Assembly (NCBI GenBank): GCA_031423755.1 | Contig: JANPGC010000091.1 | Location: 1 to 15,154, forward strand | Length of the DNA: 15,154 nucleotides | Reading direction: 5' to 3' | DNA from: JANMEX01 sp031423755 | Lineage (GTDB): Bacteria; Pseudomonadota; Alphaproteobacteria; Rhizobiales; Rhizobiaceae | In this document: positions 7,175 to 13,866 of the stretch, piece by piece | Layout: the number at the start of each line of letters is the position of its first letter | Numbering within the stretch: position 1 is the stretch's first letter | Program-made: the position numbers and the translations under genes | Notes under the pieces: model-generated | The model's database searches: none | The model's input: only the letters and a program-made list of their open reading frames with translations | Told to the model about the DNA's origin: nothing

Positions 7175-7251
7175 CAGAATATTTCTAAAGGCGAAACGCG
7201 CGACGCCAAAGCGATTTGAACGGCGCGATACCGAGGTGGAGATACGGGCAC

Positions 7252-8067
7252 ATGGCATTGACGCAGCGTTCATATGGTTTGCGCAGTTCAGCTGGGCTCT
7301 TGCTCATTTCGGTTACGTTGGCGCTGGGCGGTTGCGCCAATGGCAAGCTGACAACGGGATCCATTTCCCGGGCTCCCTCAGCCAAGTCTCTCGACAACAT
7401 GAACACCTCACAGCTTGCCAGCTCACGCGCTGCCATCGGCCGTGCATACGAGAAGAACCCGAAGGACAAGGAAGCCGGCATTGCCTATGCGAATGTGCTG
7501 CGGATGACAGGGCAGAACGAGCAGGCGCTGGCCGTGATGCGGCAGACGGCGATCTATTTCCCGAATGACCGCGATGTCTTGTCTGCCTACGGCAAGTCGC
7601 TTGCCAGCGTCGGACAATTCGAAGCGGCGCTTGATGCCATCCAGCGGGCGCAGCGGCCGGAATATCCGGACTGGAAACTTTTGTCTGCAGAAGGTGCCAT
7701 TCTTGACCAGCTCGGACGTCCTGAAGAGGCCCGCGACCGCTATCGAAAGGCGCTAGACTTGCAGCCGAATGAGGCCTCGATCCAGTCGAATTTGGGAATG
7801 TCCTATTTGTTGCAAGGCGATCTGCGCACTTCGGAGACTTATCTTTCAGCAGCGGCGAAAAGCCCGGGCTCGGACTCGACGGTTCGCCAAAACCTTGCAT
7901 TGGTAATTGGTCTGCAAGGCCGGTTTGACGAGGCCGAGCGTGTTGCCCGCCAAGAGCTTGCACCGGAACAGGCCGAAGCAAATGTCGCCTACCTTCGCCG
8001 CATGCTGGCGCAGCAGGATTCGCTCGGTCAGCTCAAGCAGGAAGATGCCGCCAAGACGAATGGTTAG
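7252..8067 (+). CDS. tadD: TPR-containing outer-membrane lipoprotein of the Tad pilus system, TadD-like
   Basis: A predicted lipoprotein of 271 residues. The start at 7252 is chosen because GGTGGAG (7235-7241) lies 10 nt upstream and because it gives a clean lipoprotein signal: basic residues, a hydrophobic core (AGLLLISVTLAL) and the lipobox LGGC with Cys28 as the lipidation site. A longer frame from a TTG at 7216 has no such support. The rest is helical with TPR-like repeats, for example AYANVLRMTGQNEQALAVMRQ, DQLGRPEEARDRYRKALDLQPN and NLGMSYLLQGDLRTSETYL. TadD proteins are needed for Flp pilus assembly and may help the secretin. The gene runs opposite to the rest of the cluster, converging on tadC, so it has its own promoter. 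Assignment to TadD rests on this neighbourhood plus the TPR lipoprotein form. Confidence 0.85.
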   Translation: MALTQRSYGLRSSAGLLLISVTLALGGCANGKLTTGSISRAPSAKSLDNMNTSQLASSRAAIGRAYEKNPKDKEAGIAYANVLRMTGQNEQALAVMRQTAIYFPNDRDVLSAYGKSLASVGQFEAALDAIQRAQRPEYPDWKLLSAEGAILDQLGRPEEARDRYRKALDLQPNEASIQSNLGMSYLLQGDLRTSETYLSAAAKSPGSDSTVRQNLALVIGLQGRFDEAERVARQELAPEQAEANVAYLRRMLAQQDSLGQLKQEDAAKTNG

Positions 8068-8089
8068 CGTCTGACCAGTCAATCGGCAC

Positions 8090-8124
8090 AAAAAAAGGTA
8101 CCTGATTATGGTGCCTTTTCTTTT
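8090..8124. terminator. Bidirectional rho-independent terminator between tadD and tadC
   Basis: AAAAGGTACC (8093-8102) pairs with GGTGCCTTTT (8110-8119) around the 7-nt loop TGATTAT, with a single G-T wobble. On the plus strand the stem runs into TTTTCTTTT (8116-8124). On the minus strand the A7 tract at 8090-8096 becomes a T-run. It lies 25 bp after the tadD stop and 55 bp after the tadC stop, so it can end both converging transcripts. Confidence 0.85.
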
Positions 8125-8178
8125 GTCCGGAATTTGACGCATTTCCGGCGGCTTCGAGACGCCGCCAGACCACCAGGA

Positions 8179-9225
8179 TCAGTTGGCCGAGAGGCCATCC
8201 GACTGCTTGGGCTTGTCGCCGAAGATGCCGCCGTTGGCCGATATCGAGATGCCGGCTGGGCCCAGGATGACGATAAACAGCACCGGCAGGAAGAAAAGGA
8301 TCATCGGAACGGTCAGTTTCGGCGGCAGGGCGGCGGCCTTTTTTTCTGCTTCGTTCAGGCGCATTTCACGGCTTTCCTGCGAAAGGACACGCAGTGCTGT
8401 TGCGACTGGCGTGCCGTAGCGTTCGGCCTGAATGAGCGCCTGCGACACGGACTTGACTGAATCGAGACCGGTACGGTTGGCGAGATTCTCGTAGGCCTGA
8501 CGACGTTCGGGCAGGAATGAGAGTTCGGCGGTGGTCAACACCAGCTCTTCCGCCAACTCGACAGACTGTGAGCCGATTTCGTCCGAAACCTTGCGGAACG
8601 CACCTTCCGTTGCAATGCCGGATTCGACGCAGATCAGCATCAAATCAAGAGCATCGGGCCATGCGCGCTGGATTGACTGGCGCCGCTTGGAAACGCGGTT
8701 TGAAATGTAGACATTCGGCGCGTAAAAGCCGGCGTAGGCGATGCAGACACAGATGAACCATTTCATCATGGTCGATTGTTCGGCAAAACCGCCCAGCACA
8801 AAGACGTAAACCACGGCGCCAAGGAAGGCGATGAAGGGCAGCACAAAGCGCAGGAACAGGAACATGATCAGCGGATTTTGGCCGCGGAAGCCTGCCATGC
8901 GCAGGCGGTTCACCGTGTTCTCGTCGGCGAGCGCCTTCTTGAGATCAAGGCCATCGACGATTGCCAAAACGCCCGCCTTCTGGTTGGCTTCCTTGAGACT
9001 TGCGCCCTGCCCCTTGCGCCGGCGATCCGCATCGTTGGCAAGTTTTGCGCGCTCGCGCGCCTTGATCGCATCGCGCTCCAGGGCAACGCTCTTCATCCGG
9101 CTCTGCAATTCGCCACCGCTCAAGTACGGCATGAGCACGGTGAAGATCGTGGCGAAAACGGCAAGTCCGGTGAGTGCAACGAACAGGAATTGCGGGTCTT
9201 TGATGCTGCTCATGAAGGAGGTCAT
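8179..9225 (-). CDS. tadC: Tad pilus assembly protein TadC (type II/IV secretion platform, T2SSF domain)
   Basis: An inner-membrane platform protein of 348 residues that works with TadB and the CpaF ATPase to extrude Flp pilin. Predicted membrane segments lie at about 12-34, 119-144, 154-175 and 306-326. The T2SSF domain covers about 190-320, with the typical ALDLMLICVESGIATEGAF and the EAEKKAAALPPKLTVPMILFF region before the last segment. A charged stretch (about 40-80, rich in Lys, Arg and Glu) is cytoplasmic. The ATG at 9225 has an ideal Shine-Dalgarno, TAAGGAG, 8 nt away, which also contains the stop codon of tadB. It is the last gene of the minus-strand run and ends shortly before the bidirectional terminator. 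Confidence 0.93.
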   Translation of the reverse strand: MTSFMSSIKDPQFLFVALTGLAVFATIFTVLMPYLSGGELQSRMKSVALERDAIKARERAKLANDADRRRKGQGASLKEANQKAGVLAIVDGLDLKKALADENTVNRLRMAGFRGQNPLIMFLFLRFVLPFIAFLGAVVYVFVLGGFAEQSTMMKWFICVCIAYAGFYAPNVYISNRVSKRRQSIQRAWPDALDLMLICVESGIATEGAFRKVSDEIGSQSVELAEELVLTTAELSFLPERRQAYENLANRTGLDSVKSVSQALIQAERYGTPVATALRVLSQESREMRLNEAEKKAAALPPKLTVPMILFFLPVLFIVILGPAGISISANGGIFGDKPKQSDGLSAN

Positions 9226-9233
9226 CGGTTCTT

Positions 9234-9240
9234 CTCCTTA
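9234..9240 (-). promoter_or_regulatory. tadC ribosome binding site fused with the tadB stop codon
   Basis: The sequence TAAGGAG on the minus strand contains the TAA stop of tadB and a full AAGGAG Shine-Dalgarno 8 nt before the tadC ATG. A ribosome finishing tadB stops right on the tadC initiation signal, which favours coupled, balanced synthesis of the two platform proteins. Confidence 0.85.
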
Positions 9241-10251
9241 CATGTCGAAGTTGATCATCTTCTTCATGACCATGACGCCAATGCTCATCCACGCGAGGCC
9301 AATGCCGATAAGCATGTGGCCGGTGTCGGTTGTGAAGAGCAACATCATGTAGTCAGGAGAAGACAGGTAAACGAGCAGGGTGACGATAAACGGCAGAGCG
9401 CCGATGATTGCGGCAGAAGCTTTGGCTTCCATCGAAAGCGCGGCGACTTTTGCCTTCATCTTTTTGCGATCACGCAGAACGCGGGAAAGATTGCCCAGTG
9501 CTTCAGACAAATTGCCGCCTGCGGCCGACTGGATTTGAATGACGATGCCAAAAAAGTTGGCCTCGGGACACGGCATCGTTTCATAGAGTTTGCCTGCGGC
9601 CTCGGGAATGGAAAGCCCGATCTTCTGCTGGTCGAGGATGCGCTGGAATTCGGATTTGACCGGCTCCTTGGCCTCATTGGCAATGAGGCGAAGGCCGTCA
9701 TTGAGAGGAAGACCGGATTTCACCGCGCGCACAATGATGTCGATGGAGTTGGGAAACTCTTCAAGAAACTTCTTCATGCGCCGCTTGCGGCAGAAGGAAA
9801 CATACCATCTTGGAAGGCCGATGCCAAAAACCAGAGCAGCGCCTGGAAGCCCGAGGAGCGGACCGCCCGCGAAAAAATAGACAATTGTGGCAACGACGGC
9901 CAAAACAGCAGAAATAGTGTAGAATTTTTGCATGTTACCAGCCATGCCTGCCTGCTGCATCTGGATACGCAGTGGCGGCCGCTGGATCATTTTCTCGCGG
10001 TTCTTCTGGCGGTCTTCGAGGTCCTTGATATTTTCTTGAACAGCCTTGCGACGCCGGTTTGCGTCCGTCGTCTTCTCTTTGGCAGATCTGGCCAACGTTC
10101 TGTCGGTTTCAGACGCCTGAACGGTCTTTAGTCGCTTGCCGGTCCGGTTTTCTTCCTCGATTTTCTGAAAAAGCAAGGCATAGACCAACGCGGCACCGCT
10201 AAAACCCGCGAGTGCAATGAAAGCCAGAGTATTCGTGTCCAAGCCAAACAT
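9238..10251 (-). CDS. tadB: Tad pilus assembly protein TadB (inner-membrane platform, T2SSF domain)
   Basis: The second inner-membrane platform protein, 337 residues. Membrane segments are visible at about 9-28, 110-148 (probably two), 281-298 and 311-330. The first is followed by a highly charged cytoplasmic stretch (about 30-90, with RRRKAVQENIKDLEDRQKNREK). The T2SSF domain spans about 165-290, with FPNSIDIIVRAVKSGLPLNDGLRLIANE and FFGIVIQIQSAAGGNLSEALGNLS, which are typical of TadB. It begins at ATG 10251, 20 nt after the cpaF stop; the Shine-Dalgarno is weak (GGGTAA region), so coupling to cpaF translation is likely. The stop is embedded in the tadC ribosome binding site. Confidence 0.93.
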   Translation of the reverse strand: MFGLDTNTLAFIALAGFSGAALVYALLFQKIEEENRTGKRLKTVQASETDRTLARSAKEKTTDANRRRKAVQENIKDLEDRQKNREKMIQRPPLRIQMQQAGMAGNMQKFYTISAVLAVVATIVYFFAGGPLLGLPGAALVFGIGLPRWYVSFCRKRRMKKFLEEFPNSIDIIVRAVKSGLPLNDGLRLIANEAKEPVKSEFQRILDQQKIGLSIPEAAGKLYETMPCPEANFFGIVIQIQSAAGGNLSEALGNLSRVLRDRKKMKAKVAALSMEAKASAAIIGALPFIVTLLVYLSSPDYMMLLFTTDTGHMLIGIGLAWMSIGVMVMKKMINFDM

Positions 10252-10271
10252 GTACTGTTACCCGTAATGCC

Positions 10272-11744
10272 CTAGTTGCGGATTTGCTCCATGGAATCCA
10301 ATGCGTTCGCGAGACGGTTTTCTTCATTGAAGTATCTCGCGCGATCCCAGAAAGCCGGACGTCCAACACCGGTCGAAACATGCTTGCCGATAATCTTGCC
10401 GTTGGCGTCTTCGCCTCGCATGTCATAGAGCATCAAGTCTTGCGTAATGATTACGTCGCCTTCCATGCCGATCACTTCCGTGATGTGCGTGATGCGGCGC
10501 GAGCCGTCGCGAAGGCGCATGGCCTGGATGATGATATCGACCGAGCCGACGATAATTTCACGAACCGTTTTCTGCGGGAGAGTGAAGCCGCCCATGGCGA
10601 TCATGGATTCAATACGGTTCAGGCACTCACGCGGAGAGTTGGAATGGATGGTGCCCATTGAACCATCGTGACCGGTGTTCATGGCCTGAAGCAAATCGAA
10701 CACCTCAGGTCCACGGACTTCGCCGACAATGATGCGTTCGGGACGCATGCGCAGGCAGTTTTTGACCAGATCAGTCATGGTGATCTGACCTTCGCCTTCA
10801 AGGTTTGGCGGGCGGGTTTCGAGACGCACGACATGCGGCTGCTGCAGCTGAAGTTCTGCAGAGTCTTCGCAGGTGATGATGCGCTCGTCGCGGTCGATGT
10901 AGTTGGTCAGGCAGTTGAGCAGCGTCGTCTTGCCGGAACCGGTGCCGCCGGAGATGACCACATTGCACCGCACCCTGCCGATAATCTGGAGGACGGTCGC
11001 GCCTTCCGGCGAGATTGCTCCAAACTTGACCAGTTGGTCGAGTGTAAGCTTGTCCTTCTTGAACTTGCGAATGGTGAGCGCTGCACCATCAATGGCCAGC
11101 GGCGGGGCAATGACGTTGACGCGCGAGCCGTCCGGAAGACGCGCGTCGCAGATCGGGCTCGATTCATCGACGCGGCGGCCCACTTGGCTGACGATGCGCT
11201 GGCAGATGTTGAGAAGCTGCTGATTGTCGCGGAACCTGATGTTGGTTTCCTGCACCTTGCCGGCAACTTCGATGTAGGTCATCTTTGCGCCGTTGACCAT
11301 GATGTCGGCGATGTCGTCGCGCGCCAGCAATGGCTCAAGCGGACCATAACCGAGAACATCATTGCAGATGTCTTCGAGCAGTTCTTCCTGTTCGGCAATC
11401 GACATGGCGAAGTTTTTGATCGCGATGATGTCGTTGACGATGTCGCGGATTTCTTCGCGTGCCGTGTCGGCGTCGAGTTTGGCAAGCTGGGACAGATCAA
11501 TGGTGTCAATCAGCGCCGAGAACACTTGCGATTTGGTATCATAGTAATTGTCGCCTTTTTCACGCGCCTGCCGGGGCGTTTGGGAACTGCCTACTGCAAC
11601 GGCAGGCATTGCAGCCTTGGCCGGCGCCACTGGCGCCGAAGGTTCAGCCGCAGCCGTTGCGGCTCCGGCAGATACGGTTGCGGGCACGGGGCGACTTTCC
11701 ACCCCAGCCCTGTTGCCGCCATCACTGCCTCTTTTGCCAAACAT
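10272..11744 (-). CDS. cpaF: Tad pilus motor ATPase CpaF/TadA
   Basis: The hexameric secretion ATPase that drives Flp pilus extension, cytoplasmic, 490 residues. An Ala/Pro-rich, probably disordered N-terminus (about 1-60) precedes the all-helical N-terminal domain with LEDICNDVLGYGPLEPLL (123-140). The core has Walker A GGTGSGKTT (266-274, Lys272), the Asp box around Glu293-Asp294, Walker B with Glu342 in IIVGEVRG, and the His box with His359 and His367 in TGHDGSMGTIHSN. All catalytic positions are intact. In Tad systems this single ATPase is thought to power both extension and retraction. The ATG at 11744 is preceded by a modest GGGTGA. It lies 66 bp downstream of cpaE and 20 nt upstream of tadB, in the usual cpaE-cpaF-tadB-tadC order. 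Confidence 0.96.
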   Translation of the reverse strand: MFGKRGSDGGNRAGVESRPVPATVSAGAATAAAEPSAPVAPAKAAMPAVAVGSSQTPRQAREKGDNYYDTKSQVFSALIDTIDLSQLAKLDADTAREEIRDIVNDIIAIKNFAMSIAEQEELLEDICNDVLGYGPLEPLLARDDIADIMVNGAKMTYIEVAGKVQETNIRFRDNQQLLNICQRIVSQVGRRVDESSPICDARLPDGSRVNVIAPPLAIDGAALTIRKFKKDKLTLDQLVKFGAISPEGATVLQIIGRVRCNVVISGGTGSGKTTLLNCLTNYIDRDERIITCEDSAELQLQQPHVVRLETRPPNLEGEGQITMTDLVKNCLRMRPERIIVGEVRGPEVFDLLQAMNTGHDGSMGTIHSNSPRECLNRIESMIAMGGFTLPQKTVREIIVGSVDIIIQAMRLRDGSRRITHITEVIGMEGDVIITQDLMLYDMRGEDANGKIIGKHVSTGVGRPAFWDRARYFNEENRLANALDSMEQIRN

Positions 11745-11810
11745 GTCGTCACCCGGTACTTTTTATGTTCACTTGGAAGTCACGTCTTCGAATTCACGCT
11801 TTCTTGAAAA
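11745..11810 (-). other. cpaE-cpaF spacer with a duplicated cpaE end
   Basis: The last codons of cpaE with its stop, AAGAAAGCATGA, are followed after TTTTC by AAGAAAGCGTGA, which differs by one base. The two copies are 17 bp apart and so out of frame with each other. The rest of the spacer shows no terminator or promoter I can support, which fits continued transcription into cpaF. Confidence 0.5.
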
Positions 11811-13094
11811 TCATGCTTTCTTGGAGCGCAGCTTCGCAATTATCGACTGAAGGCCTGCCTTTTTCTTCGGCCTCACCTCAGTGCGCCCTGTCACGACATG
11901 GGCGATTTCATTGATCATCTTTACGATCGCGTGGTTCGCATCCGATTCTGAGAGCATACGGCCATTGTTCGCCGCGCCGCCGAACAGCTGCGGGTCAAAT
12001 GGAATAATCGCGACCGGCTCGATCCCGAGCGGATCACAGAAGTCGGCCGCAGAAATCTCGGGGCGCTTTGGAATACCGACCTGATTGAGAATCAGGCGGG
12101 GCGAGAAGTCATTCGGCCGGAGTTTGCGAACCAGATCGATGATATTTTTTGTATTGCGCAGGTTTGCAAGTTCAGGGGTTGCCACGATCACAATCTCGTC
12201 TGCGCGGGAGAGCGTGGTGCGCATCCAGCCATTCCAGCCGTGCGGCATGTCAAGCACCACAGTCGGAGCGCTGCGCTGCGCGATCTCGATGATCTGCGTG
12301 AAGGCATCGGCGTCGAAATCGTAGGTGCGGTCCAGCGTCGATGGCGCTGCCAGAAGTGACAGGCGCTCCGAGCACTGGGCCAGAAGCCGGTCGAGATACA
12401 CTTCGTCGATGCGCTCTGGCGAAAACACAGCTTCAGCCATTCCTTGGGCAGGGTCTTGGTCGAAGTTGATGTTGGCGGTGCCGAACGGCAGGTCCATATC
12501 GGCAATGACAACTTCGTTCTTGAAGAGGTTGGAGATCGTCCAAGCCAGATTGTGCGCAATGGTCGACGAGCCGACGCCGCCTTTGGCTCCGAGGACGGCA
12601 ATTGACTTGCCAATCGGTGCCGCGTCCGGCGTTACGAATATGCCGGAGATCACAGCGATCACATCGGCCAATGAGACAGGCGCAACCATGTATTCCGAAA
12701 TGCCTGCCCGGATCAGGTCACGATAGAGCTGCACATCATTGTAGTGCCCGACAACGACAACCTTTGTCGTCGGGTCGCAGACCTCGGCCAGACCTGACAA
12801 GTCGGCCATCATCGACTTTGGTTCGGCAGACGTTTCGACAATGATCAAATTGGGGGTGGGATTGGAGTGATAGTATTCGACCGCGCTGACGACGCCGCCG
12901 CGTTCCACACGCATATGAGCCCGCGCAAGGCGACGGTCTGCCATCACACGTTCCATCGGCTTGGCAACGGAATCCGTCTCGCAAAATGCCTGTATCGAGA
13001 TCCGTGGCACCGGGCGAAGTTCCTGCATGGCAGCGATTTCATGCTCGCTTGCGGGATCGAATTCCGGGTCGTGGTCCAAGGCCAGATTGTTCAT
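11811..13094 (-). CDS. cpaE: Pilus assembly protein CpaE (TadZ-like, pseudo-receiver plus ParA/MinD-type ATPase)
   Basis: A cytoplasmic protein thought to place the Tad machinery at its cell-surface site. The N-terminal part is an atypical receiver-like domain (for example NLIIVETSAEP, KVVVVGHYNDVQLYRDLIRAGISEYMVAPVS). The C-terminal part is a MinD/ParA-like ATPase. In the P-loop, AKGGVGSST, the signature lysine (Lys171) is kept but the second lysine is Ser176, as is common in CpaE/TadZ. The DMDLPFG motif gives Asp199 and Asp201. Numbering uses the ATG at 13094, chosen because GAGGG lies 8 nt upstream; this gives 427 residues. In-frame alternatives are an ATG at 13109 (ribosome binding site too close) and a TTG at 13121 overlapping the cpaD stop. 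The C-terminus is basic (KLRSKKA). Confidence 0.93.
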   Translation of the reverse strand: MNNLALDHDPEFDPASEHEIAAMQELRPVPRISIQAFCETDSVAKPMERVMADRRLARAHMRVERGGVVSAVEYYHSNPTPNLIIVETSAEPKSMMADLSGLAEVCDPTTKVVVVGHYNDVQLYRDLIRAGISEYMVAPVSLADVIAVISGIFVTPDAAPIGKSIAVLGAKGGVGSSTIAHNLAWTISNLFKNEVVIADMDLPFGTANINFDQDPAQGMAEAVFSPERIDEVYLDRLLAQCSERLSLLAAPSTLDRTYDFDADAFTQIIEIAQRSAPTVVLDMPHGWNGWMRTTLSRADEIVIVATPELANLRNTKNIIDLVRKLRPNDFSPRLILNQVGIPKRPEISAADFCDPLGIEPVAIIPFDPQLFGGAANNGRMLSESDANHAIVKMINEIAHVVTGRTEVRPKKKAGLQSIIAKLRSKKA

Positions 13095-13117
13095 GTTGTT
13101 CACCCTCATACCACCGG

Positions 13118-13852
13118 TCAATAGTCTACTTCGCTAGCGCCCGGCGTAACCGGCTTTTGATAGGTTTTGATCACTTCGCCGCGTTTGGCCGCATCGACCT
13201 GCGTCATCGCCCTCGGGCCAAGCAAATCGGCCGGATTGGCGATCATTGCCGCCAGATTGGTTTGATATGAACAGCCGAAATCAGCGTAATGCTTGTTCTC
13301 GGTGTCCTTGGTAAGATCTTCAGGCCACTTGCCGCACTGGTCTGTGGAAGCCGCGAGCGCGCGGTATGCGATGCGGACGGGATTTGCACCGTCTGATCCC
13401 GGCGTATAGCCCATGGTAATGATATAACCCGACGGAACGCCGCCCTTGCGCAGCGCGTTTACGATATCGCCGTGCACACGTTTGGCAGCCGCCGCATTGG
13501 TGCCGCCTTGTGGCAGCATGATCTGGACCGGACCGGAGCCGTTGGAAATATACTGGGCGACAAATCCCTGGATGACCGACTTTTGCGCCAGCGAAATCCC
13601 TTTGTCGCTTGCTCCCACCAACACGTCGAGATGCTCATCCTGTTCGGCGAGCGAAATCGGGTGATTGGTGCGGTAATCATCCGGAATGGACCCCACTTCG
13701 ATGTGGTGGCGGTTTTGAAAGTAGCCGCAGCCTGGAAGGAACAGCATGGCCGACGCGATGATTGCAAGGCCGACAACGTTTGACTTCGAGCCGGTGGCAA
13801 CAGCGGGCGCACTGCCCTTGGCGCTGGACTGATTCATCTTTACGCGAGACAT
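13118..13852 (-). CDS. cpaD: Pilus assembly lipoprotein CpaD
   Basis: A periplasmic, outer-membrane-anchored lipoprotein that partners the CpaC secretin, 244 residues. After a long basic/polar lead the hydrophobic core AIIASAMLFLP ends in the lipobox LPGC with Cys42. Family features include HHIEVGSIPDDYRTNHPI just after the signal, the LPQGGTNAAAAKRV segment, a pair of cysteines in DQCGKWPEDL and FGCSYQTNLAAMIANPADLLGPR, and the C-terminal DAAKRGEVIKTYQ, which is characteristic of CpaD. The ATG at 13852 is preferred because GGAG lies 8 nt upstream (13861-13864). The frame also opens at a GTG at 13870 that overlaps the cpaC stop (GTGA). The gene is tightly coupled to cpaC and cpaE. Confidence 0.93.
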   Translation of the reverse strand: MSRVKMNQSSAKGSAPAVATGSKSNVVGLAIIASAMLFLPGCGYFQNRHHIEVGSIPDDYRTNHPISLAEQDEHLDVLVGASDKGISLAQKSVIQGFVAQYISNGSGPVQIMLPQGGTNAAAAKRVHGDIVNALRKGGVPSGYIITMGYTPGSDGANPVRIAYRALAASTDQCGKWPEDLTKDTENKHYADFGCSYQTNLAAMIANPADLLGPRAMTQVDAAKRGEVIKTYQKPVTPGASEVDY

Positions 13853-13866
13853 CTGGTCTTCTCCGG

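Noticed and set aside
8776..10131. 451-codon open frame on the plus strand opposite tadB and tadC
   Set aside because: It is the mirror of two well-supported membrane protein genes; the His- and Asp-rich translation reflects reverse-complemented codons and matches no family I know.
10668..11807. 379-codon open frame on the plus strand opposite cpaF
   Set aside because: It is antisense to cpaF with all catalytic motifs intact on the other strand, and the translation is typical shadow sequence.
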